Source: Caldifarciminota bacterium (GTDB lineage Bacteria; Hydrothermota; UBA3072; WFRC01). From it: a DNA stretch of 6,921 nucleotides. The notes below the pieces were generated by a model. That model saw only the letters and a program-made list of their open reading frames with translations, made no database searches and was not told the origin of the DNA. Both the position numbers and the translations under genes were made by a program. The DNA is taken from NCBI GenBank assembly GCA_015486685.1, contig WFRC01000359.1, forward strand, positions 1-6,921, written 5' to 3'. The number at the start of each line of letters is the position of its first letter. Position 1 is the first letter of the stretch. Below, piece by piece: positions 1-5,658 of the stretch.

Positions 1-685
1 CTCTTATGCCTTTAATCCCCATAATGGCTGCACCTGTTGGAAAATCAGGACCCTGAATAATCCTTAAAATATCTTCATCCTGAACATCCGGGTTATCAAC
101 CATTAACACCAGGGCATCAATCACCTCTGTTAAATTATGGGGAGGAACATTGGTTGCCATACCCACTGCAATACCTGAAGAACCATTGATAAGAAAATTA
201 GGAATTCTGGAAGGCAAAACAACAGGTTCTTTTAACTTCTCGTCGAAATTTGGGACAAAATCTACCGTATTTTTCTCAATATCTGCAAGCATTTCCTCGG
301 CAATAGGAGAAAGACGTGCTTCTGTATATCTGTAGGCCGCCGCCGCATCGCCATCTATCGAGCCGAAATTTCCCTGCCCATCAATCAGTGGGTATCTCAT
401 TGAAAAATCCTGTGCCATCCTTACAAGAGAATTATAAACAGCCATATCACCATGCGGATGGTATTTTCCTAAAACTTCTCCAACCACGGTGGCAGATTTC
501 TTAAATGGTTTTGAGTGAGTAAGCCCCAACTGGTGCATTGCATATAAAATTCTTCTATGCACAGGCTTTAGACCGTCTTTTATGTCAGGTAAAGCCCTAC
601 CCACAATAACGCTCATCGCGTAATCCAGATAAGATGAGCGCATCTCTTCTTCTAATGGTGCATTTATAAGTCTTTCTTCAGGCAT
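1..685 (-). CDS. gyrA: DNA gyrase subunit A, N-terminal part (runs off window)
   Basis: Breakage-reunion subunit of DNA gyrase, the type II topoisomerase that introduces negative supercoils using ATP hydrolysed by GyrB. The 228 codons seen begin MPEERLINAPLEEEM and cover the winged-helix and start of the tower region. Visible family motifs include SSYLDYAMSVIVGRALPD (residues 17-34), DGLKPVHRR (37-45), KYHPHGD (74-80), DGQGNFGS (102-109), and AYRYTEARL with the DNA-cleaving tyrosine at Y120. PNFLINGSSGIAVGMATN and PPHNLTEV follow. The rest, including the C-terminal DNA-wrapping domain, lies beyond base 1, so GyrA versus a ParC-like paralogue rests on N-terminal similarity alone; GyrA is much the better fit. 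The ATG overlaps the etfA stop by 8 nt and has only a weak upstream ribosome-binding site, so translational coupling to etfA is likely. Odd: the two quinolone-anchoring positions are M81 and N85 instead of the usual Ser/Thr and Asp/Glu. Confidence 0.95.
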   Translation of the reverse strand, partial: MPEERLINAPLEEEMRSSYLDYAMSVIVGRALPDIKDGLKPVHRRILYAMHQLGLTHSKPFKKSATVVGEVLGKYHPHGDMAVYNSLVRMAQDFSMRYPLIDGQGNFGSIDGDAAAAYRYTEARLSPIAEEMLADIEKNTVDFVPNFDEKLKEPVVLPSRIPNFLINGSSGIAVGMATNVPPHNLTEVIDALVLMVDNPDVQDEDILRIIQGPDFPTGAAIMGIKGIR

Positions 686-1919
686 TTAAGAGCTCTTGAA
701 ATTTCTTTGTAAGATATGGAATAACATCGAACAGGTCTGCAACAATGCCGTAGTCTGCAATCTTAAATATAGGCGCATCAGGGTCTTTATTTATTGCAAC
801 GATAATGTCTGATGTTTGCATACCTGCAAGGTGCTGAATAGCACCCGAAATGCCCGCAGCAATATAGACCTTTGGTGCAACAGTTTTGCCTGTCTGACCA
901 ACCTGGTGTGAATATGGTATCCAACCCTCATCAACTGCTACCCGTGACGCACCAACACCTGCATTTAATACCTTTGCAAGTTCAAATATGAGTTTGAAAT
1001 TCTCAGGTCCCTTTAATCCCCTCCCACCTGAAACAATAATGTCGGCATCTTCCAATTTCACCTCTGTCGTAATATCTCTGACAAATTTCAATAATTTTGT
1101 CCTTGAGGATAAATCCAGTCCCCCTGTGTCCACTTCAACAATCTTCCCCTTTTTCTCTTTACCCCTCTCAGGTATCTTAAATACCCTGGGTCTTACTGTC
1201 GCCATCTGAGGCCTGTGTTTTGGTGTAATAATGGTTGCCATTACAGAACCCCCAAATGCAGGTCTTGTTTGAGCCAGATTTCCTGTATTTTCATCAATTT
1301 CCAAACCTGTGCAATCGGCAGTAAGTCCTGTATGTAAATTTACGGCAATCCTTGAAAGCAGTGCCCTACCCTGAGTAGTTGAACCTGCAAGAATTATCTC
1401 GGGCTTCTCCTTTTCTATTAAATGTATCAAAACTTTTGAATATGGTTCAGGCAGAAAATCTTTAAGTGAAGGGGCACTACATACATAAACTCTATCAACG
1501 CCATAATAAAGCAGTTCATCTGCCAGTGTTTTAATATTATCTCCAAGCAAAACAACGGCAGTCTCAACCCCTCTCTTTCTTGCTAATTTAATTGCTTTAC
1601 CTATCAATTCATAGGTAATTCTTTCTATCTCCCCACGCTTTTGTTCACCAATTACCCACACCCCTTTATAAAGACTTATATCCATCCCCTTTTCCTCACC
1701 CTTTTCCATCTCAATTGCCCCAAATGGACACTCATTTACACAAATACCACAAAATGTGCATTTCTGTATATCAATAACTGCCAGTCTTAACGCCTCTTTT
1801 GCCCTTAAACCTTCCTGTAATGGATGCCTTTTTTCTATCAGAGTAATCGCTCCAAAAGGACACTTTTGTTTACAGATTACGCAACCAACACACTTTTCTT
1901 GAATTATCTTTATATCCAC
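678..1919 (-). CDS. etfA: Electron-transfer flavoprotein alpha subunit with N-terminal 2[4Fe-4S] ferredoxin domain
   Basis: FAD-binding alpha subunit of an electron-transfer flavoprotein, a cytoplasmic heterodimer with EtfB that passes electrons to or from acyl-CoA-type dehydrogenases. At 413 residues it is about 90 longer than a plain EtfA (about 310-330). The extra part is an N-terminal ferredoxin domain with two complete CxxCxxCxxxCP motifs (C10, C13, C16, C20 and C54, C57, C60, C64). A charged linker (71-80) leads to the alpha/beta domain from about 86. The C-terminal FAD domain shows SGGRGL (297-302), GASRVAVDEGW (323-333), QVGQTGKTVAP (339-349), IAAGISGAIQH (353-363) and AINKDPDAPIF (375-385), the family signature. 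Known relatives with this fusion are CarE of caffeyl-CoA reductase and LctC of the bifurcating lactate dehydrogenase, so ferredoxin-linked electron bifurcation is inferred. The start is GTG, sharing one base with the etfB stop (TAGTG). The physiological dehydrogenase partner is not in the window. Confidence 0.93.
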   Translation of the reverse strand: MDIKIIQEKCVGCVICKQKCPFGAITLIEKRHPLQEGLRAKEALRLAVIDIQKCTFCGICVNECPFGAIEMEKGEEKGMDISLYKGVWVIGEQKRGEIERITYELIGKAIKLARKRGVETAVVLLGDNIKTLADELLYYGVDRVYVCSAPSLKDFLPEPYSKVLIHLIEKEKPEIILAGSTTQGRALLSRIAVNLHTGLTADCTGLEIDENTGNLAQTRPAFGGSVMATIITPKHRPQMATVRPRVFKIPERGKEKKGKIVEVDTGGLDLSSRTKLLKFVRDITTEVKLEDADIIVSGGRGLKGPENFKLIFELAKVLNAGVGASRVAVDEGWIPYSHQVGQTGKTVAPKVYIAAGISGAIQHLAGMQTSDIIVAINKDPDAPIFKIADYGIVADLFDVIPYLTKKFQELLNA

Positions 1920-2707
1920 TATATCACACTCTTTTTTTTCATCAATTCACTGACCCCGGTGAAAAATGCATCCTGTTCTTCTGCCGTAAATATCTTACCC
2001 TCTTTTTTAATTTTAGGAGTAAATATTTCGACCACCTGCGTCGGTGAACCATCAAGCCCTATTTTCGTTTTATCTACCGCAATATCGTCAGGCGTAAATG
2101 TAGATATTTCAACCTTTTTTGCCCTGAGTTTCCCTCTCAGAGTAGGCAACCTTGGCTCATTTATCTCCTTAACAACGGTAATAAGCGCTGGCAGAGGTGA
2201 TTCAATGACCTGATAACCTTCTTCTGTTAATCTTTCTGCCCTGATATAATCCTCTCTGATTTCTTCAATCTTTCTCACAAAGGTAATCTGCGGGAGGTCC
2301 AGATGGGCAGCAATGCCCGGCCCTGTTTGGGCAGTATCTCCATCTATTGCTTGCTTCCCACAAATTAAGAGATTATAACCACCAATTTTTTTGACTGCCT
2401 GTGATAGGGTATAAGAGGTTGCAAGTGTATCTGCTCCTGCAAAAGCCCTATCAGAAATGAGATACGCACTATCCACGCCCATTGCTATAGTTTCCTTTAA
2501 TGCCTCTATTGTTTGAGGAGGCCCCATTGAAATGGTAATTACTTCTCCGCCTATCTTTTCTTTTATTCTTAAAGCCTCTTCTACGGCATAGAGGTCAAAT
2601 GGGTTTATAATGAGAGAAACACCTTCCCTTACAACCGTTCCCTTATCCGTATCCATCTTTGCTTCTTCAGGGTCAGGAACCTGTTTTATACAAACAATGA
2701 TTCTCAT
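1919..2707 (-). CDS. etfB: Electron-transfer flavoprotein beta subunit, FAD-type (bifurcating-like)
   Basis: Beta subunit of the electron-transfer flavoprotein, partner of the EtfA encoded next. It has 262 residues, the usual family length. The N-terminus MRIIVCIKQVPDPE is typical, followed by NPFDLYAVEEALRIKE (35-50), GADTLATS (91-98), GKQAIDGDTAQTGP (117-130) and NEPRLPTLRGK (183-193), the last being the beta-subunit signature. The DGDTAQTGP stretch matters. In mitochondrial and aerobic EtfB, which bind AMP, this region reads roughly DDDCNQTG, whereas the DGDTAQ form is found in subunits that bind a second FAD and NAD(H), as in bifurcating Etfs. It starts 2 nt after the fabF stop, with no strong ribosome-binding site of its own, so coupled translation is likely. 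Assignment as EtfB is firm. Bifurcation is an inference from the motif and from the iron-sulfur domain on EtfA. Confidence 0.95.
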   Translation of the reverse strand: MRIIVCIKQVPDPEEAKMDTDKGTVVREGVSLIINPFDLYAVEEALRIKEKIGGEVITISMGPPQTIEALKETIAMGVDSAYLISDRAFAGADTLATSYTLSQAVKKIGGYNLLICGKQAIDGDTAQTGPGIAAHLDLPQITFVRKIEEIREDYIRAERLTEEGYQVIESPLPALITVVKEINEPRLPTLRGKLRAKKVEISTFTPDDIAVDKTKIGLDGSPTQVVEIFTPKIKKEGKIFTAEEQDAFFTGVSELMKKKSVI

Positions 2708-2709
2708 TC

Positions 2710-3945
2710 CTATAATTTTCTTAGCGCAAGTGTTGCATTATGACCACCAAATCCAAGAGAATTTGAAAGGGCAAAACCTACATCTACTTTTCTGCTTCTA
2801 TTTGGCACATAATCTAAATCACACTCAGGGTCCGGTGTCTCATAATTTATTGTAGGAGGTATTATACCATAATAGATAGTCAGGGCAGTGGCTGCAAGTT
2901 CAATTGCAGAAGTTGCACCTAATAGATGACCTGTCATAGATTTTGTTGAACTCACAGGTATCTTATAGGCATATTCTCCAAAGGCATTCTTAATAGCCAG
3001 CGTCTCTATTCTGTCATTGAGCACAGTAGATGTACCGTGGGCATTTATATATTCCACATCCTTAAGGGTCATTCCCGCATCCTTTATTGCAATTTTCATT
3101 GCCCTTGCAGGTCCATCCGCATTTTCATCAGGGGCAGTAATATGAAATGCATCATCTGTTGCGCCATATCCGCATATTTCTGCATAAATCTTTGCACCTC
3201 TTTTCTTTGCGTGCTCTAACTCTTCTATAATGAGTATTGCAGACCCTTCAGCCATAATAAATCCATCTCTGTTTTTATCAAATGGTCTTGAAGATTTTTC
3301 GGGCTCATCATTTCTCCTTGACAATGCCTTCATTGCAGTAAATCCAGCCACGGCAAGGGGCGTTATAGAACCTTCAGTCCCACCTGTTACGGCAATATCC
3401 ATATCTCCATATTGAATTTTCCTGAATGCCTCACCAATTGCATGTCCCGAAGATGCACAGGCCGATACAGTAGCAAAATTTGGTCCTTTAAAACCGTAAT
3501 GAATTGCGATAGAGCCAGGTGCTGTGTTTATAATCATTTTAGGAATAAATAGAGGGTTCACCCTATCAGGACCCAAATTTAGCAACCTTAAATGCTGGGC
3601 TTCCCAGGTAATAGTTCCACCTATTCCCGAAGCAATGATGACACCAATCCTTTCTTTATCCTCTTTTTCCAAAGGTAAAAATGCATCCTGAATCGCCTCA
3701 TTAGCAGCAAAAAGTGCATACTGGGTAAAGATATCATATCTTTTCACCTCTTTTCTATCCAGTCTTTCTTCAGGGTGAAACCCTTTTACCTCACCTGCAA
3801 TCTTCACCTCAAAATTTGAGGTATCAAATTTTGTAATCTTTTCAATCCCGCTTTTACCAGACCTTAAAGCATCCCAGAATTTATCTTTGTTATTACCTAC
3901 AGGTGATACAACCCCTATGCCTGTTATAACTGCTCTTCTCTTCAT
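2710..3945 (-). CDS. fabF: Beta-ketoacyl-ACP synthase II
   Basis: Elongating condensing enzyme of type II fatty-acid synthesis: it joins malonyl-ACP to a growing acyl-ACP with loss of CO2. The 411 residues match E. coli FabF in length and layout. The catalytic triad sits at canonical positions: C163 in VSACASSGHA, H303 in NAHGTST and H340 in KSMTGHLLGA, with K335 also present. The glycine-rich end NSLGFGGHN (395-403) includes the gatekeeper Phe (F399) that controls the acyl pocket. The N-terminus MKRRAVITGIGVVSPVG is standard for the family, supporting the ATG chosen. It lies 5 nt after acpP, whose product is its substrate carrier; the acpP-fabF pair is widespread in bacteria. What follows is unusual, since fabF leads straight into etfB, not into rnc. 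Soluble cytoplasmic enzyme; no truncation or missing catalytic residue seen. Confidence 0.97.
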   Translation of the reverse strand: MKRRAVITGIGVVSPVGNNKDKFWDALRSGKSGIEKITKFDTSNFEVKIAGEVKGFHPEERLDRKEVKRYDIFTQYALFAANEAIQDAFLPLEKEDKERIGVIIASGIGGTITWEAQHLRLLNLGPDRVNPLFIPKMIINTAPGSIAIHYGFKGPNFATVSACASSGHAIGEAFRKIQYGDMDIAVTGGTEGSITPLAVAGFTAMKALSRRNDEPEKSSRPFDKNRDGFIMAEGSAILIIEELEHAKKRGAKIYAEICGYGATDDAFHITAPDENADGPARAMKIAIKDAGMTLKDVEYINAHGTSTVLNDRIETLAIKNAFGEYAYKIPVSSTKSMTGHLLGATSAIELAATALTIYYGIIPPTINYETPDPECDLDYVPNRSRKVDVGFALSNSLGFGGHNATLALRKL

Positions 3946-3950
3946 AAAGC

Positions 3951-4187
3951 CTATTTATTTATATGGGATTTAATATATTCACCCACCTTTCCCACTGTAT
4001 CTAATTTTTCTGCCTCCTCATCTGAAATCTTCAACTCAAATTTCTCCTCCAGAGCCATTACCAACTCTACGGTATCCAGAGAATCTGCTCCGAGGTCATC
4101 AATAAAGTTTGCCTCCGGTGTAATCTGGGATTCATCTACACCTAATTGTTCCATAATAATCTTTTTAACTTCTTCTTCAACATCCAT
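3951..4187 (-). CDS. acpP: Acyl carrier protein
   Basis: Small acidic carrier that holds growing acyl chains on a phosphopantetheine arm in fatty-acid synthesis. It has 78 residues, the normal length, and is strongly acidic. The attachment site is S36 in the motif GADSLDTVELVMALEEKF, with the usual helix II downstream and a TVGKVGEYIKSH-type C-terminal helix. The ATG is preceded by a perfect AGGAGG ribosome-binding site at 4195-4200 with 7-nt spacing, the best of the left operon, consistent with the high expression ACP needs. It is the first protein gene of the operon, 32 nt after the tRNA-Phe gene with no terminator between, and 5 nt before fabF. A specialised ACP is possible in principle, but adjacency to fabF favours the housekeeping one. 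Confidence 0.97.
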   Translation of the reverse strand: MDVEEEVKKIIMEQLGVDESQITPEANFIDDLGADSLDTVELVMALEEKFELKISDEEAEKLDTVGKVGEYIKSHINK

Positions 4188-4194
4188 TGTTAAA

Positions 4195-4200
4195 CCTCCT
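4195..4200 (-). promoter_or_regulatory. Strong Shine-Dalgarno of acpP
   Basis: AGGAGG on the minus strand, 7 nt before the acpP ATG. It fixes the acpP start and contrasts with the weak or absent sites before fabF, etfB, etfA and gyrA, which appear to rely on tight coupling to the gene before. Confidence 0.85.
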
Positions 4201-4219
4201 GTTCGTTTATTATTTAATA

Positions 4220-4292
4220 TGCCGAGGGGCGGAATCGAACCGTCGACACCAGGATTTTCAGTCCTGTGCTCTACCGACTGAGCTACCTCGGC
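4220..4292 (-). tRNA. tRNA-Phe (anticodon GAA)
   Basis: A 73-nt cloverleaf read on the minus strand. The acceptor arms GCCGAGG and CCTCGGC pair in all 7 positions. The D stem is GCTC/GAGC with loop AGTCGGTA, and the anticodon stem CAGGA/TCCTG holds loop CTGAAAA, giving anticodon GAA (Phe). The variable loop is GTGTC and the T loop TTCGATT is standard. The discriminator base is A at 4220. No CCA is encoded; the next bases are TATTAAAT, so CCA must be added by the nucleotidyltransferase. The T stem GACGG/CCGCC has one A-C mismatch at its second pair. A promoter sits directly upstream, and acpP begins 32 nt after the 3' end without a terminator, so the tRNA is probably cut out of a longer transcript. 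Confidence 0.96.
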
Positions 4293-4299
4293 CTTACCC

Positions 4300-4329
4300 T
4301 TTATATAATAGAAAAATGCGAGATGTCAA
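4300..4329 (-). promoter_or_regulatory. Sigma-70-type promoter of the tRNA-Phe/acpP operon
   Basis: On the minus strand a perfect -35 box TTGACA (4329-4324) is followed after 18 nt by TATAAA (4305-4300), or after 16 nt by TATATA (4307-4302). Upstream of the -35 box, about 4331-4360, runs of A and T resemble an UP element, as expected for a strong stable-RNA promoter. The expected transcription start, 6-7 nt after the -10 box, falls around 4292-4295, at or within 3 nt of the mature tRNA 5' end. It probably drives the whole left operon. Confidence 0.75.
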
Positions 4330-4392
4330 CAAAAAAATAAATTTTATGGAAAAAAATTAACACAATACGACGGCATCTATGTGTCTTTTTTT

Positions 4393-4485
4393 GTCCTTTC
4401 TCCGCATTAAGTGGGAAAGTTACGAAATCCCGAGGAGATTCCTTACTTATTAACTATACCCCTTAAAAAATGCAAGGGAAAGGAC
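4393..4485. repeat. Imperfect inverted-repeat element in the divergent intergenic gap
   Basis: The left arm begins GTCCTTTCTCCGCATTAAG (4393-4411). The right arm, read on the opposite strand from 4485 backwards, begins GTCCTTTCCCTTGCATT and continues to AAGGGG at about 4459. The first 8 bases are identical, then GCATT, AAG and a G-run recur in the same order with small insertions. The 40-odd bases between the arms hold only short possible stems. A run of T (4386-4392) and a run of A (4496-4502) lie outside the arms. It could be a decayed miniature transposable element, a regulatory RNA stem, or chance. No coding capacity and no convincing target-site duplication seen. Confidence 0.4.
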
Positions 4486-4505
4486 CGAAATAGGCAAAAA
4501 AATAC

Positions 4506-4533
4506 TTGCCAGATAAAAAATTATATGTATATT
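4506..4533 (+). promoter_or_regulatory. Candidate sigma-70 promoter of the Minf_1886-SAM hydrolase-Hsp20-lon operon
   Basis: TTGCCA (4506-4511) and TATATT (4528-4533) are separated by 16 nt in an AT-rich stretch just before the first gene of the right operon. A start 7-8 nt after the -10 box would fall at about 4540-4541, that is, at the ATG itself. The region is AT-rich, so other -10 choices within TTATATGTATATTT are possible. Confidence 0.5.
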
Positions 4534-4540
4534 TACTTTG

Positions 4541-4897
4541 ATGGAAAAAATTAAAGAGATATTAAAAAGAGATAGCAGGTATAAAATGGAAGCGTATATT
4601 TTTGTATTGGATGCTGTCTCATATAGCCAAAAATTGCTTTATAGGGAAAAGCATATATCAGGAAAGGAATTGCTTTCAGCCATAAGAAAATTGGGATTCC
4701 GCCTGTATGGTAAATTTACGAAGGAGGTCTTTAATTCCTGGGGTATCCATTCTACGCTTGATTTTGGCTATATCGTATTTAATCTTGTTGATGTAGGATT
4801 ATTGGGTAAACAGCCCAGCGACTCCCTGGACGATTTCAGGGATGTATTTGATTTTGAAGCAGGCTTTTCCGATTATGAAATAAAGGTAAATGGATGA
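4541..4897 (+). CDS. Minf_1886 / TIGR04138 family protein, function unknown
   Basis: A 118-residue soluble protein that I recognise as the Verrucomicrobia/Planctomycetes conserved family Minf_1886; its function is unknown. Conserved-looking blocks are DSRY (11-14), AYIFVLDAVSYSQ (18-30), HISGKELLSAIRKLG (38-52), WGIHSTLDFGYIVFNLV (67-83) and DSLDDFRDVFDFE (94-106). It is probably mostly helical, with an acidic C-terminus, no signal peptide, no membrane segment and no obvious catalytic or metal motif. The start is ATG at 4541; a TTG codon directly before it (4538) is an alternative, and an in-frame stop at 4514 limits extension. No ribosome-binding site is visible upstream, and the candidate promoter sits so close that a leaderless mRNA is possible. 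Its stop overlaps the next ATG by 4 nt (ATGA), tying it to the SAM hydrolase gene and the downstream chaperone and protease genes. Confidence 0.85.
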   Translation: MEKIKEILKRDSRYKMEAYIFVLDAVSYSQKLLYREKHISGKELLSAIRKLGFRLYGKFTKEVFNSWGIHSTLDFGYIVFNLVDVGLLGKQPSDSLDDFRDVFDFEAGFSDYEIKVNG

Positions 4898-5658
4898 AAA
4901 TCATCACCCTCCTCACGGACTTAGGATATACCGACCCCTTTGTTGGAGAAATGAAAGGCGTGATTTATAAAATAAATCCTGAGGTAAAGATTGTGGATAT
5001 TACCCATAATATCCCAATGGGGGATATAGAAAAGGCAGCATTCTTTCTTGTGCATTACTACCAATACTTTCCGGAAGGAACAATCCATATTGTTGTTGTG
5101 GACCCCGGGGTGGGAGGAAAAAGGGCAAGCATCATATTTTCATCCAATGGACATTATTTTGTTGGTCCCGACAACGGGGTATTTTCATTCCTGTTTACTG
5201 AGAAAACAACTATACATCTTATTGAAAAGTTTACAAGGGAAGAAATTTCTGATACATTTCACGGGAGAGATGTATTTGCGCCTGCTGCCGCCTGGATTTC
5301 TCAGGGAAAGGATATTCAAATGTTTGGGAAAGTTCTATCCGAACCTGTTAGAATTAATTTTCCAAAACCTGTTTCTCAGGAAGACTACATTATCGGCGAA
5401 GTGATTTATATTGACCATTTTGGTAATATTACAACAAACATACCCGCATCATCTATTGATACAAACATTGAACTCATTGTTGAGAGTAAAACAATTAGAG
5501 GGCTTTATACATCTTACGACAGTGTCCCAATAGGAAAACCGCTCTTAATCATCAATAGTTTTGGATTTCTTGAAGTTGCAGTAAACAGTGGAAATGCTTC
5601 AAAAATCTTAGGACTCACGAGACACTCGCCTGTAAAAATCAGGAGGTTTTATGGCTGA
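4894..5658 (+). CDS. SAM hydrolase (S-adenosyl-L-methionine hydroxide adenosyltransferase, DUF62)
   Basis: Enzyme expected to split S-adenosylmethionine with water into adenosine and L-methionine. It has 254 residues, the usual family size. The N-terminal domain starts MKIITLLTDLGYTDPFVGEM with KGVI next, then VDPGVGGKRASI (69-80), VGPDNGVFS (90-98) and TFHGRDVFAPAAA (121-133). The Asp-Arg-His set known for the hydrolase branch is present as D70, R77 and H123, which argues against the fluorinase/chlorinase branch of the same fold. The C-terminal beta domain includes VIYIDHFGNITTNIP and a final NSFGFLEVAVNSGNASKILGL-like segment typical of the family. Its physiological role is not well understood. 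An AAAGGT site lies 6 nt before the ATG, which overlaps the upstream stop by 4 nt. Its last codons include Arg-Arg (AGGAGG), which doubles as the ribosome-binding site of the Hsp20 gene. Confidence 0.92.
   Translation: MKIITLLTDLGYTDPFVGEMKGVIYKINPEVKIVDITHNIPMGDIEKAAFFLVHYYQYFPEGTIHIVVVDPGVGGKRASIIFSSNGHYFVGPDNGVFSFLFTEKTTIHLIEKFTREEISDTFHGRDVFAPAAAWISQGKDIQMFGKVLSEPVRINFPKPVSQEDYIIGEVIYIDHFGNITTNIPASSIDTNIELIVESKTIRGLYTSYDSVPIGKPLLIINSFGFLEVAVNSGNASKILGLTRHSPVKIRRFYG

Noticed and set aside
688..697. Perfect 10-bp palindrome AAGAGCTCTT just before the gyrA start
   Set aside because: It lies in the etfA coding sequence (Glu-Leu-Leu codons) and is short enough to be chance; no evidence of a regulatory role.
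1690..1919. Separate ferredoxin gene before etfA
   Set aside because: The two 4Fe-4S motifs are in the same uninterrupted frame as the Etf domain with a short linker, and the fusion is known in CarE and LctC, so it is one protein.
1824..2213. Plus-strand open frame antisense to etfA and etfB
   Set aside because: It lies across the strongly conserved etfA/etfB coding sequence, has no ribosome-binding site, and its translation resembles no protein family; it is a shadow of the real genes.
4360..4384. Operator-like palindrome with arms ACACA and TGTGT
   Set aside because: Only 5 bp of clean symmetry around a 15-nt centre in AT-rich DNA; too weak to call a repressor site.
4393..4502. Intrinsic terminator formed by the inverted repeat with flanking T and A runs
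   Set aside because: On both strands the run following the right-hand arm is A, not T, and it is offset or lies outside a poorly paired stem. The element also sits between divergent promoters, where a terminator has no obvious role.
4293..4540. CIRCE or similar heat-shock operator controlling the Hsp20-lon operon
   Set aside because: No TTAGCACTC / GAGTGCTAA pair or close variant found by eye in the intergenic gap.
4894..5658. SAM-dependent fluorinase or chlorinase
   Set aside because: The protein keeps the Asp-Arg-His set (D70, R77, H123) typical of the SAM hydrolase branch, and nothing nearby suggests halogenated metabolites.
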